Source of the DNA: Ixodes scapularis
Lineage: Eukaryota > Arthropoda > Arachnida > Ixodida > Ixodidae
DNA: 64,000 bases
Assembly (NCBI RefSeq): GCF_016920785.2
Contig: NW_024609955.1
Location: 1,116,001 to 1,180,000 of the forward strand
Reading direction: 5' to 3'
Part shown: in pieces, positions 21,642 through 33,721 of the stretch
Layout: the number at the start of each line of letters is the position of its first letter
Position numbering within the stretch: position 1 is the stretch's first letter
Translations under genes and position numbers: made by a program
The notes under the pieces: model-generated
Database searches by the model: none
What the model saw: only the letters and a program-made list of their open reading frames with translations
What the model was told of the DNA's origin: nothing

Positions 21642-23207
21642 CCGTATTTTCCGGTCTATAAGTCGCACTGTTGTATAAGTCGCACTTCCGTATATCGAGC
21701 CATTTTTACAAAAAAGTTTATATATCAGCCACACCTTTGTATAAGTCGCACCTCTTTGCATGGTTTGCGCTTTTCTTTTTAAGCTGATCGGTACCGCCAG
21801 ACCGGAATTTCGCACTGGTAATCAGCTGGTTCATACGTACTGTAACGTTTGACGCCTGGTGATGTTCAGATTAGCGAGAAATGCCTAGAGCACGGCACTC
21901 TCTGGCAGCGGCAGTCAGGACATTCGGAACTGAAGGACGCAAAATGAGCTGGCCAGCTTTACTCAAGCATACGCATGCCGAGCGAACGAAAGTTTAACGT
22001 GCCAGAAACCTGCCAACAAAGCTTGGGCGGCCCACTAAGCCTAGCCACGGAGACAATACGAACGTATTACCACTTACCTTGAAGTGTTATTGGAGTGAGG
22101 CAAAATACAAAACCATGACTGAATTAGGCTAAGTCAACCAAACTTTTATTATCACTGCCACACTGTCTACTCAGTAAAGCCATTGAATTCCTTGCTTTCC
22201 GAGTCACTTTGGAAGAGTGCGGCGATCACTGGATCTTACGCGATGGGCTCTTAGTCGTCGTCAGGCCCGCTGCTGTAGTCGCTTTCAGCGGCACCACTCT
22301 CAGGTGCAGATTCAATAAGACCGGCTTTTCTGAAACTGGTGGCTACAGTTCCTACGGAGACGGAGTTCCACGCTTCACTGACCCACTCAGCCACTTCGCC
22401 CAATGATGCGTGCCTCATGAGCCCAGTTTTCGTGAAACTTTGGTCGCTGCTTGTCATCCAGGTTTCCCACAAACGCCGCAGGATAGCTTTGAAGCAGCAG
22501 TTCACGGAAATGTTTAGTGTCTGCAGCATCTTCGTCATGCCGCCAGTAATTATGACCGGGATGCAGTTCTTCGCTTTGATGTTGGTCTGGACCAAATCGG
22601 TCATGTGCGCCCTCATGCTGTCCATAACTAGAAGGCCCTCATTCGTGTGAAAGAATCCGTCCGGTCGCCGTGATTTCTCCAGCCAGAGCCCCATCATCTC
22701 TATCCATCCAGCCTTTCTCGTTGCATTGGATGACGACTCCAGGCGGAAAACTGTCTTTAGGCATAGTCTTTCTCTTAAAAACAATCATGGCCGGCAATTT
22801 GGTGCCATCAGCGCAGAAGCCAACACGACGGTAAAATCCGATTTCTCGTGGCCGATTGTTCTTACACTGACCGTCTTTTCGCTCTTCTTGGCCACGGTCC
22901 TGCCCATCAGGATATCAAAAGTCAGAGGGACTTCGTCTATGTTGACAATGTGGTTAGGCCTAACATCATGGGCTTGAATTTGTTCCTTGACGAATGCCTG
23001 GAAACTCGCCATCTTTTCCTTGAAATCATCTGGAAGTTTCTGGCAGACTGTTGTGCGGGCTCTGATGGCTAGCTGGTGCCATCTCATGAAGCGGAAGCAC
23101 CAAGACGGCCCGCCGACAAAGTCAGCCACGTTCATATCTTTTGCCAATGTTTGTGCCTTCAGCCGTAGCAGTGTATGACCACGTGGAAAAATATTTATCT
23201 CAAACAC
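21642..23207 (-). mobile_element. Pogo-like element, 5'-truncated (minus strand)
   Basis: The 3' end carries a terminal repeat beginning CCGTATTTTCCGGTCTATAA, preceded by TA. The same opening CCGTRTTT is used by the pogo-like element at 59481. The transposase runs leftward from 23207. No matching terminal repeat was seen beyond 23207, and the protein lacks its first DNA-binding helix-turn-helix, so the 5' part seems lost. Confidence 0.7.
22251..23207 (-). pseudogene. Pogo/jerky-like transposase
   Basis: The minus-strand frame from 23207 shows a CENP-B-type DNA-binding remnant (LLRLKAQTLAKDMNVADF, GGPSWCFRFMRWHQLAIR), then PNHIVNIDEVPLTFDI with the first catalytic Asp, and EKTVSVRTIGHEKSDFTVV. 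Two compensating frameshifts around 22745-22790 skip the DGTKLPAMIVFKRKTMPK block. The second Asp is in GLLVMDSMRAHMTDLV. The third, expected in LQPLD, reads LQTLNISVN, so it is Asn. The acidic C-terminus GPDDD ends at 22251. DDE/D pogo transposases cut and paste with TA duplications. This copy is inactive. Confidence 0.82.
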
Positions 23208-26063
23208 TTATTTGTGTCATGGTATTATAATTTATCTTGAGGGTGCAGCCAAATTTTGGATTGCTTTTGCAACAATATTGGGGAAAACATTTATTTATTG
23301 AAAGATTGACAGACGAAGACTAATATTTGTAGGGACCCAGATTATGTTTCTTCACATCTTTCCGGTGTTTTGACGGTTGTTTCAAACAAAAATGAGAAGG
23401 AAGGCAAGATAATCACTGCGTCGACTTTATTGCTCTTTTTGTTCATTCAGTTTTGTTCAGCCCATGAGAAAGTTTTGCCTCGGTTGTATGGAAAAGGTTG
23501 AACTCCATTTGTGTCCGCAGACAATCAATCACCAATTTTAATTGTAACTTTTGATTAAGCCAAGCATTTCTTTTCAAATATTTCACGAAACAAAATGAAA
23601 AATTAAAGTACCATACCGCCCGAAACAAACATATATTATTCTTGTTCTATAGATTTGTTACAATCGGCCCACAAAGCCTACATAGCATCTCACACATAGC
23701 AGATTTTAGTGAGATCCGTATTAAAAGTCTGTACTTGAATCATTGCCAAGCTGACAGGCAGTGAAAGCTATGTACCCTCTGTCTCTAGATCAGTCAGTCA
23801 CCTGCCGCTCAGTGCCTGATCCATTCTATGCCCGTAACTACCTGGAGAGTATGACAACGTTGTATGCGTGCGACCTTTTATTCATTGTTCCTACAAGCAT
23901 GTAGCTTCTACTGCCCTGTCAGCCTAGCAGTGAACATACTACAGTCATTTGCTTGAGAGCTTGGCACTTCATTTTTAAGGGTGGGACTAAATTTGTTGTA
24001 CAAGTGCTTTGGACGTGCATTTTGTGCATGCTGTTCGTTGCCCACGAAGCTTTACTATTACCTATGGAATTTTTGTAATCTCATTCACATTTTGGCATGA
24101 GTATATCATGTCTGTCAAGAGTGTCCCGCCACTAGAATCAACATATTCCTCTCAAGACGATGCATCTGAAAGGCAAAGTGGAAGTACCTGAGGGATAACT
24201 AAGCCAAGGAGGTAGCCAAGGCGGCAGGAACAGAGTGCAGTGGTTGTGGAACCTCAGACATCTACAAGTTAAAGTGGTACACTTTTCATATTTCCCATTG
24301 GTTACCGTATCTCGCATAGTCATGCAGTTTACTTAGTATGCAACTACAACATTCTTTCTGTCAATTATGCGGGTGAGAGGCTACAGGAACGTAAGCAAAG
24401 CCAGTCCAGCACTCAAATTGGATGTAAGATAGCACGGAGTGTATTTCAACGTCTCCTCGTCACTATGTTAGTGGGTTTATAGTCACGTTTCCAGGTGTCT
24501 TTCATAAGTGGTCATGTCCGATGAAACTTCTAATGAATTCTAGGCGTGCCTCCATCACACAGCCAGGCATCTGGATGCACCACAGGTGCAACCAAGCCAA
24601 CTGATGACCAAGATCCTGTGGTGACTATTTGCCCGTCTTTACTTTCTTTTTGGTCTTTCAGATTAATGAGCATAGGCTGTAGCTTACAAAAGCTGTTTGT
24701 TTTCGTTTTTGTGTGTGTTCCTCTATGCAGCGCTTCCACCTTGTGGCACTTCCTTTGGCTTCAGAGCTGCATCATTTCATAATGCCAACAGCACCACCTT
24801 GCTTCCCCCCTTTCCCCCTTGATGCATTTTTAATGACCCTTATCTCTTAAATACTGAGCACACTGGCTAACCACCTAGATGAGGGGTCAGCCCCTGGCAC
24901 AGTGTAAACCCTCTACCCATGTGCAGTCGCTGGGCCGAACAGATTTTTTTTGGTTTGTGTATTTTGTACAAGGAAAGCCATCATAGCTTTCCGATGTTAA
25001 TTTGGTTTGACATTACTGGTTGATATTTCACTTCAAACTCAAACCTGGGATTCTCACGGATGAAAAAAGCTTTAGAGCTTTATCTCAAGTATTCCGACAG
25101 TGCAGCATACTTCATTTCAGAATAACTTTGAACAAGGTTAGAGCTGCATCTCTCACAAGGCAATCGAAGTAACAGAGCGAGGTAAGCGACGGCCCTCTGC
25201 AAGAAGATTGCAACCTCAAACAGTATGCTCTTGCATGCCTCGCTCCGACAGTCATCGGCTGGCCCCAGGCCATTCATTTAACTGTTTTGCAAAGTGGTAT
25301 GTTGAAACGGATTGTAGCGAATCAAATCACTCACTTTTCTTGTTGCAAAGACACCGCTAACAAAAACTCTTCAAACTCACAGTATTACGTGATTTGAGGA
25401 AGGACTCAAACAACATCTGCATTTTTCAGGAATAAGATCAGACAGACATATGGCAAATTCAAGATATTTATCCAGTGGAGCTCGCCCATCTTTAAGTAGC
25501 CTATGAGATGGAGGACTCGTTCGCCGTGTTTTTTCATGATGAGTAAGAGGACTCATTCAGTTCATTTTTACATTGGCTTTCCATGTTGGTATTTTCGAAT
25601 CTAAAGAGTACGCTGATGCTCGCTGTGTAAACAGAGGTTTTTGAGGATAAAACACACATAGTCACACATCCTTTTGCAAATGACGGATCAAAGAGCTCTA
25701 CACCTCTGCGTGACTTTTAATTAGTACATTCAACTTTCCTGTTTGCATCTTGGCAAGCAAAATTGACAACTAATATGTGTATTGAGAAGGGGCTCAAGTG
25801 TTCTGTAGGCTAGATTTTAGAAATCAGTGCAGTGCTAAAGCATTTAAGCCTAAATAACCTTTTCTTCATAACTGCAGATCATTTTAGTGTGTACCAGCAT
25901 ATCCCACAGACACACACACACACTTGTTCCCCATCTGGCCCAACCCCACATTAACTTCGCGTCTCCTCGGCCAGCTGCTTCAAAGGGTTGCTGAGCCCTG
26001 ATCTAGACTGCTTGGCTTTTATTGACAGTGGCAAATGCATTTCCAGGACTCAGCTGCTTTCTT
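23208..26063. other. Long stretch without recognised features
   Basis: I see no transposase, RT or conserved gene. There is a short CA-repeat at about 25909-25922. At 26045-26073 a pyrimidine-containing tract ends GGCTGCACAG, which looks like a 3' splice site for the exon-like repeat that follows. Open frames are short and without motifs. Confidence 0.4.
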
Positions 26064-28808
26064 GGCTGCACAGCGTGGACCAGAGACAGAAAGTACACAT
26101 CCACCAAGCCCAACGCCTGCAGATGAGAAGGAAGCGACCGAGCCCCCTGCTAATCCCCGGCATGTGCCTCGGCCTGCTGGTGTTCGGCCAGTAAAGTGAA
26201 AGAGGTCCATGGATGGTGGAAACACACCAGTGGAGCAGGTCCTGAGAGCAGCCACCCCTAACCCGAGATTTGCAGACTGCCCTCCAAAGCAGACGGACAA
26301 GATACCAGAGTCCCTGGCACTGATTTCTTTGTTCATGCAGCGAATGGTTGCTGACAGGTGCCGGCATTTCATCTGTCAGATAAAGGACCTAGCACATGAT
26401 GAGGTAGTTGGCTGCACAGTGTAGAACAGAGAGTACACATCCACCAAGCCCAACCCCTGCAGATGTGAAGGAAGTGACCGAGTTGCCTGCTGCGCCCCGA
26501 CGTGTGCCTCGGCCTGCTGGTGTTCGGCCAGTAAAGCGAAAGAGGTCCATGGATGGTGGAAACATACCAGTGGAGCAGGTCCTGAGAGCAGCCACTGCTA
26601 ACCCGAGATTTTCAGACTGCCCTCCAAAGCAGACGGACAAGATACCAGAGTCCCTGGCACAGATTTCTTTGTTCATGCAGCGAATGGTTGCTGACAGGTG
26701 CCGGCATTTCATCTGTCAGATAAGGGACCTAGCACATGATGAGGTAGTTGGCTGCACAGTGTAGAACAGAGAGTACACATCCACCAAGCCCAACCCCTGC
26801 AGATGTGAAGGAAGTGACCGAGTTGCCTGCTGCGCCCCGACGTGTGCCTCGGCCTGCTGGTGTTCGGCCAGTAAAGCGAAAGAGGTCCATGGATGGTGGA
26901 AACATACCAGTGGAGCAGGTCCTGAGAGCAGCCACTGCTAACCCGAGGTTTTCAGACTGTCCTCCAGAGCACACGGACAAGATAGCAGAGTCCCTGGCAC
27001 ACGACCGTTCGTTCATGCAGTGAATGGTTGTTGACAGGCGCCGGCATTTCATCCGTCAGATAAGGGACCTAGCACATGATGAGGTAGTAGTTGGCTGCAC
27101 AGCATGGACCAGAGAGTACACATCCACCAAGCCCAACCCCTGCAGATGTGAAGGAAGTGACCGAGTTGCCTGCTGCGCCCCGAAATGTGCCTCGGCCTGC
27201 TGGTGTTTGGCCAGTTAAGCGAAAGAGGTTCATGGATAGTGGAAACACACCAGTAGAGCAGGTCCTGAGAGCAGCCGCTACTAACCCGAGGTTCTCAGAC
27301 TGCCCTCTAGAGCACACGGACAAGATAGCAGAGTCCCTGGCACACAACCGTTCGTTCATGCAGTGAATGGTTGTTGACAGGCGCCGGCATTTCATCCGTC
27401 AGATAAGGGACCTAGCACATGATGAGGTAGTAGTTGGCTGCACAGCGTGGACCAGAGAGTACACATTCACCAAGCCCAACCTTTGCAGATGAGAAGGAAG
27501 TGACCGAGCCCACTGCTGCTCCCCGACATGTGCCTCGGCCTGCTGGTGTTCGGCCAGTAAAGTGAAAGAGGTCCATGGATGGTGGAAACACACCAGTGGA
27601 GCAGGTCCTGAGAGCAGCCACTGCTAACCCAAGATTTTCAGACTGCCCTCCAAAGCACACGGACAAGATACCAGAGTACCTGGCACACATTTGTTTGTTC
27701 ATGCAGCGAATGGTTGTTGACAGGTGCGGGCATTTCATCTGTCAGATAAGGGACCTAGGACATGATGAGGTAGTAGTCGGCTGCACAGCGTGGACCAGAG
27801 AGTACACATCCACCAAGCCCAACCCCTGCAGATGTGAAGGAAGTGACCGAGCCCCCTGCTGCGCCCCGACATGTGCCTCGGCCACTGTTGGTGTTCGGCC
27901 AGTAAAGCGAAAGAGGTCCATGGATGGTGGAAACATACCAGTGGAGCAGGTCCTGAGAGCAGCCACTGCTAACCTGAGGTTTTCAGACTGCCATCCAGAA
28001 CACACGGACAAGATAGCAGAGTCCGTGGCACAAATTTGTTTGTTCATGCAGCGGATGGTTGTTCACAAGCGCTGGCCTTTCATCCGTCAGATAAGGGATT
28101 TAGCACATGATGAGCTAGTAGTTGGCTGCACGGCATGGACTAGACAGTACACATCCACCAAGCCCAACCCCTGCAGATGTGAAGGAAGTGACCCAGCCCC
28201 CTGCTGCGCCCCGACATGTGCCTCGGCCTGCTGGTGTTCGGTCGGTAAAGCGAAAGAGGTCCATGGATGGTGGAAACACACAAGTAGAGCAGGTCCTGAG
28301 AGCAGCCGCTGCTAACCCAAGGTTCTCAGACTGCCCTCCAGAGCACACGGACAAGATAGCAGAGTCCCTGGCACACAACCATTCGTTCATGCAGCGAATG
28401 GTTGTTCACAGGTGCCGGCATTTCATCCGTCAGGTAAGGGACCTAGCACATGATGAGGTAGTAGTTGGCTGCACAGCGTGGACCAGAGAGTACACATCCA
28501 GCAAGCCCAACCTCTGCGGATGTGAAGGAAGTGACCGAGCCCCCTGTTGCGCCGCGACATGTGCCTCGGCCTGCTGGTGTTCGGTCGGTAAAGCGAAAGA
28601 GGTCCATGGATGGTGGAAACACCAGTGGATCAGGTCCTGAGGGCTGCCGCTGCTAACCAGAGGATTTCAGACTGCCCTCCAGAGCACACGGAAGAGATAG
28701 CACAGTCCCTGGCACACATTCGTTTGTTCATGCAGCGAATGGGCAATCACAGACACCTGCATTTCATCCGTCAGATAACGGACCTAGCACACACTGAGGT
28801 AGTAGAGA
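26064..28808 (+). repeat. Eight tandem copies of a partial coding exon
   Basis: The marker GGCTGCACAG recurs at 26064, 26410, 26750, 27093, 27436, 27779, 28124 (GGCTGCACGG) and 28467, giving periods of 346, 340, 343, 343, 343, 345 and 343 bp. Every unit encodes a Pro-rich linker, a KRKRSMDGGN nuclear-localisation-like patch, and VEQVLRAATANPRFSDCPP followed by a helical block (LFMQRMVVDRCRHFIRQIRD). This protein type resembles the C-terminal part of Myb/SANT- or MADF-like proteins linked to Harbinger elements. Periods are mostly not multiples of three, so reading through changes frame at each junction. Minus-strand open frames of about 108 codons are shadows. Confidence 0.9.
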
Positions 28809-28981
28809 AACGACAGCCGTAGGAGGACAGGGAAAGGGAGGACATATAGAGGCAAGAGAGGGAGAAGCTGCATGAGGCCGAGATGGAGAGACACGAAAGA
28901 GAAAAGCAGGAGGTGCAGGGAAAGGAGATGGAGGTCAGGCTGAGAGTAGTGGGATTCAGCTCGTCAAGTAGACTTTACGGT
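28470..28981 (+). pseudogene. 3' end of the amplified exon
   Basis: Only the last repeat unit continues past the usual breakpoint. After DLAHTEVVEKRQP the sequence encodes a charged coiled-coil-like tail rich in REREK and HEAEMERHEREK words, ending with FSSSSRLYG and TGA near 28981. Two in-frame TAG codons (28818 and about 28848) break the tail. The other seven units therefore look like duplications of the exon's acceptor-proximal part, while this one keeps the original 3' end. The family function is unknown to me; the basic patch and helices suggest a nuclear protein. Confidence 0.6.
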
Positions 28982-30831
28982 AGAACCAGAGACTTATGAC
29001 TTCACTAATGACTGAGCATAGTGGGTGCTGCCACATTCCGTTCCACCATAAGTCCCAGCATGGCAGATGCTGTGCACCATCACAGGCAATGACGCGCTGT
29101 AATCGCGTCGTGTGAATGTGTGCTACGCGCGACGCCGCACGAAAACGGCAGGTCACGTGACATGGTCTCAGCGCCGGATTGGCATCACCTGCTGATGGAG
29201 TCGGCCGTGCTCCAAATTGTGGTCGCACGGAGTATAGGACATGAAGATCAGAGATGGTCGTGTGCTCTGTTGGAAGGTGGAACATGGTCTTCCTCATCCT
29301 ATCTGCATTCTTTCTATTCGCACCTTTATCTGTAACTGCCATCAAACTCACTCTCATTAAACTGCCTGATCCACGTGACTTGCCATCATGGCTACCTTTT
29401 CACTAATTGCTGCTTTCTTCCGAGGCTTCACGTGCTTTCACTGTGCTTCTTGGTTTGGCCCGTTGCTGGAAAGCGTTAGGGGTCTCCTTGATCATCATTG
29501 TCTCGAGCCAGATGGCTTGCTTGCTTTTCTAAATGCATGTCTTGGTTGTGGGATCTGCTGGTGCTTGCAAATAAGTTAGGTTATGGTATATGTTTGTTAT
29601 TACGGTTTTATGGTCGAAGCCTATGATGCTGGTTTGAGACGAACATGATATCAAGAGGTTTGGATTTTGCTGGTGCTGTAAAGGTCTGCCAGTCTCCATG
29701 TGGTCGAACTGGAGTGTGTTGGTCAAGTGGGAACTGGTACGTTGGAAATTTGCATTTCAGCTTAAAACAAATGCGAGAAATTCTTCTTGCCTCCCTTTTA
29801 TACCTTTAGTTCAATCAAATGGCCCAGTGCCCCAAATGAACGTTTTTTTCTCAATGGCATAAAGACGGCCTAAATGCCTCCGCTCTAGGTCCGTAAAACA
29901 TTTAGCGCCTTTATTTGTGAACTTTGTTTGAGGAAAGTGGTTTTTCTTTTTATGTTCTAAAAAACACGTCCATCACCTAGGTGTCAGATTTTTAAACGTT
30001 TTTTAAAAATGCCTTTAATCTGTCAGGTCCACACTGTAGTATAACGATGGAAGAAAAACAGGAGTGAGCTTTCTTATCTAGGAAAACAAACACACGCATA
30101 GTCAAAAACCATTCCACACAAGTTTTAAGGGGGGACACCATTCAGAAAACATTTCTGCAAAAAAAGTTGATTTTGAAAAATGTCATAATTACATTCACCA
30201 ACATAAAGAGATTATTCCCAGAAAGTTTCATTAGCCTACACTGCATAGTTAATTTCTTATAAATTATTTTCGGGCCACCGATGCTAAAGGAAAGCTAAAG
30301 GTTGGAGCATTTTGAACACATTTTTCTCTATTCCACTTTTTGGCATAAACTTCACTTTAGGAAAACTATCGTTCTGTTATTATGTAACTTGGATTCATTT
30401 TTTTTATTTTTTGGGGGTGAAATTTTAAGGGGAGATAGCTATGAGCTAGTATTTTTTTTGTCATTTTTATGCTCAAGAACTAAAATTTTTGACAAAGAAT
30501 GGAAATCTAAAAAAACAGGATTTGTGTTTATGTGGCTTTCTTGTCATCAAAGATGGTATAATATAGAAATATAGGTCCATAGCTATCTGCTCTGAACTGT
30601 CCTAAAACAATATAACACATGGAAACGACAAATTTATAAATAATTTCAAAACGATAGCTGTTCTTGGGGCAAGTTCCGGCATGAATTGGCAACATTGAAC
30701 AAAATAGGTGGACGATCCAGGATTGATCTGTTTATCTGCCGAAATAAGATCCAATTCATTAATTTCTTTGCGTCGTCAGTTGCATATTGCACCGTTGCAC
30801 TCGTCGCTGCCATTCTTCTGCAGTTTGCGAC
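28982..30831. other. AT-rich stretch without recognised gene
   Basis: Nothing recognised. A word related to TTAAGGGG occurs at 30125 and 30427, and ATAGCTAT words occur near 30440 and 30580. These might be ends of an old non-autonomous DNA element, but I could not pair them into terminal repeats. Confidence 0.4.
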
Positions 30832-31485
30832 ATGGACGGCATCTTGCTGGGGGATATCCAGAGGAAGCGGTTCAGCGTACGCCACCCGCAATTCGCATCT
30901 GGCGTGAGTATGTGTATGTTTAGTGTAGGGGAAGGCACCACAGCGTCGTTGCTCAGGCAGGTGCAACGGTGGCGACTGAAGTTGAAGTTTGCAGTTTTGT
31001 ACATTGGAGGACACGACCTGGTGAACAGCCAGCCACCGGACGTGATCGTAGGCAACATCCTGGTACGTTGGGTATTTTTTACCTCATATTCGTGTTAGTG
31101 GCCACACACCACGAAATTCAGACACTGCAGCTTGTTCACTTATTCAGAGGTCCTTGTGGAGCACCTGCGGAGCATTGCGAGCACCATTTTCGTGTTCAAG
31201 GTGCTGCGAAGGTGCTGGGTCAACCAGAAAGCTGAGGGCCACAGACTACTGATGAACCGTGTGGTGGCTGCCGCCACACTGACTGCGCCGGCAGAGGGCA
31301 AGGCGCCCGACGGCAGCGCCACGCGCGGGCAGGGCGCAGCTTGGGGGGGAGGCGCAGGGGCATTCAGGGTCGAGACGAGGAATAAAGAAGACGTAAGAAA
31401 TCCTTCCTTGTTGTTACGTGTTTTTCCGGGGTGGACCGCACGGACGAGAGCCCGGGGCTTCCAGGCTGTGGGCATGGAAACCTAG
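30832..31485 (+). CDS. SGNH/GDSL hydrolase-like two-exon ORF
   Basis: An ATG at 30832 opens exon 1 (30832-31062), and GTACGT...TTATTCAGAG provides an intron of 87 bp (31063-31149). Exon 2 begins at 31150 in phase 0, giving GNIL then VLVEHLRSIASTIF without a stop to 31485, about 188 residues. Block I of SGNH hydrolases (GDS) reads LLGDIQRKRF, so the nucleophilic Ser is Ile. Block III reads VLYIGGHDLVNSQPPD, with His at the usual Asn. IFVFKVLRRCWV and LLMNRVV follow. It resembles repeated tick proteins of this type; I infer a pseudo-enzyme or decayed element-borne copy. The C-terminal 60 residues are low complexity. Confidence 0.6.
31063..31149 (+). other. Predicted 87-bp intron
   Basis: It starts GTACGTTGG and ends CACTTATTCAGAG. 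An alternative AG two bases earlier would break the reading frame. The phase-0 join keeps the protein open and places the conserved VLVEHL block directly after the GNIL word. Confidence 0.6.
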
Positions 31486-33114
31486 AACCGCCACCTCGCA
31501 AGAAACGTGAGGCGGATGGCTGACGTCTTCCTCATCAACCCGAATGTAACCTGTGCCTTTTATCCGTAGTCTAGTAGAATTGGGCAGGGGCCACTGGCCT
31601 CTCTGTGGTGTCTGCAGTCTAAATAGATATCTGTCACAGAATTCGAATATTTTTTTTTAATCTTTTGTTAAACTTTTTGCAAGGGAGCGCATTTGGTCGT
31701 CGGAAGCTCCCTTGCCCCGCACGTTGAGCGGCAGGGTTCGGGCCCCGTCCACTTTTTGTTTTATGACCCCTGGCCCCCTCGTCGGTTGAGCGGGAGAGTT
31801 CGGGCCTCGTCCGCTTTCTGTCTTATGGCCCCTTGCCCGCCCCCCCCCCCCTCCCCCCCGTCCCGAAGACGTTTCTCGCAGGGTTGTTAGTTGGAGGCAA
31901 TGGGCCGACTCGCTTCCCGGAATGTTCGGAATAGCTTCCAGATGTCCGAGCGGGGGTGCGCTTTATGGTTCGCTGGGGTAGGCTCACTGTGGGGCTTGCC
32001 GATGTGACGTGTGTTTTTTTTTATATGTATTATGTTGTTGCCGCTGCAGAGAAACAATTATTTTTGGGGCAAGGAAGAGTGGTGTCTGCCGCTGGAATTT
32101 GGGAAAGTGAGGACCTCGGCTTGATTCCGAGCCGAGTGGCTGAGTCAAGGCAGTGTGTGCGAAGACTTGGCCGGAGGGTGAACGCAACGCGAAGTCTGGG
32201 CGGGACTGCAGTAGCGACGGAAGGCTGAGCGCGGGAGGAGTTTGGGCTCCCTGGTCCAAGCGCTGCTTTAGGCGCCCAAGTGTGTGTGCGTTCATGGGTG
32301 AGTGAGTGCCTGTGCCGAGGAGCCACGCCGACAGCACCCAAGCGCACATCGACCTCCCGAGTTCGGTCGGCATCGCAAGAGGCCGCATCAACCCCATCAC
32401 CCACCGGACTCAGGTTCGCACCACTCACCCCCATATTACTTTGTATAGTTTATCCCTCCTTTAGTTGTTTTTTTTTTTTTTAATTTGAGGGCAAGTGCTT
32501 AGATTGTAGAAAAATTTCTTTCTGACCGAGCGCTGTATTTTCATGTACAGATATTATCATACAAGATAAGTCGCGCCTCAGCGCTTACTCTGTGGGGCGG
32601 TCCGTTGTGTCTTGCTGTCGGAAGTTTTGTTTGTTTTGTTTTATGGATTGTCTATCGGATTTTTAGTAAACCATCTTGTGGTTGAAAAGAAAAGAGTCTT
32701 TGTTGTTCCTTCTCCCCTCACCGTGTCTCCGTCACCAGGGCGTGGACCTATCGTCCGATCAGCTGTCCTATCAAAATTATAAATTTGTTTGCATAGGATA
32801 TCATTTGGATTTTTTATTGTTAATTTTCATCGAACCTGTGACAATATCCTTGTCATGAAGTGTCCTATTCATAAGGATTGAGTTTCACGCAAGAAGGTGG
32901 ACGCAAATATGTGCAAGAGCGTGAGTTCCTTGATCAGGAAGCATTCGTAACACCAAAAATTCAGAATTACCAATTATCACAATCATATATGCACCGACTA
33001 TTCCTTGCGGTAACAAAGAAGTTGCTTAGCTTGTGGCTTGGCGATCCCTTGCATGTGCGTCTCGGTTCCGCAGACCGAAGACAGTTGTCCAATTGAAGCT
33101 CTCTGGTTACAAAA
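31486..33114. other. Unassigned stretch with 63-bp duplication
   Basis: Two tandem copies of a GTTGAGCGG(C/G)AG(G/A)GTTCGGG unit start at about 31723 and 31786. A C-rich tract lies at 31838-31860. The segment 32460-32760, with AGTAAACCATC as a possible polyadenylation signal, has an LTR-like look, but I found no partner copy. Around 32890-33110 there may be diverged CACTA coding sequence. Confidence 0.4.
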
Positions 33115-33663
33115 GTGCCAAAAGATTTTGCTCGCAAACCAAGAAGCACAACGGAGGTTGACCGCAGGAAAGCGATGGAGTTCAGACTTTTATTACCTTA
33201 CACTGGGCCGGCAGTGTTGAAGTCTGTCCTTCACCCTGGCCTTTACATGAACTTCCTCCCTTTGCACTGTGTTACATTTCTTGTGTCAAGTCCCAGCTTA
33301 AGTCATCAATATGTTTATCATGCGGAGCCTCTTCACCACCACTTCGTAAGGACTTTCGCAAAGCTGTATGGAGATGAAAAGGTGTCATACAATGTTCACT
33401 GTGTGTCGCATCTCGCAGCTGATGTACGAAATCAAGGACCATTAGATGCATTTAGCACATTTCCTTTTGAGAACAATCTGCAGCACTTGAAGGGACTTCC
33501 CCAGAGCCATGCTCAGCTCTACAACCGCTTAAAGGAGCGGGGGGGTCAAGTGGACGCAGCCAGGATGTCTCTAGACAGTGTCCAGCTAACAAATAAGCAT
33601 GCAGATGGACCTATTCCACCAGCTTGTAGGCCGCCCCAGTACAAGCGTGCAAACAGAGAATAG
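33115..33663 (+). pseudogene. CACTA/EnSpm-type transposase C-terminal fragment
   Basis: The 182-codon frame contains VPKDFARKPRSTTEVDRRKA, LLPYTGPAVLKSVLHPGLY, FLPLHCVTFLVSSPSL, SYNVHCVSHLAADVRNQGPL and DAFSTFPFENNLQHLKG. This is the conserved C-terminal domain that accompanies animal CACTA (EnSpm) transposases, close to the plant TNP2-associated DUF4218 type. The frame is uninterrupted here, but the upstream TNP2 catalytic domain is missing and no CACTA terminus was found. It ends 58 bp before a hAT-type element. Confidence 0.75.
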
Positions 33664-33721
33664 CTCCAAAAAGGACAGTTAAGGCAGCAGAGAGGAGTAT
33701 GTGGGATGCAGGTATGCAAAC

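Noticed and set aside
26389..28390. Series of minus-strand ORFs of about 100-108 codons
   Set aside because: They are antisense shadows of the tandem exon repeat. The plus strand shows the conserved protein, splice acceptor and coiled-coil tail.
31723..32760. Possible solo LTR
   Set aside because: AGTAAACC and the following T/C-rich end look LTR-like, but no TG...CA pair with a target duplication or second copy was found.
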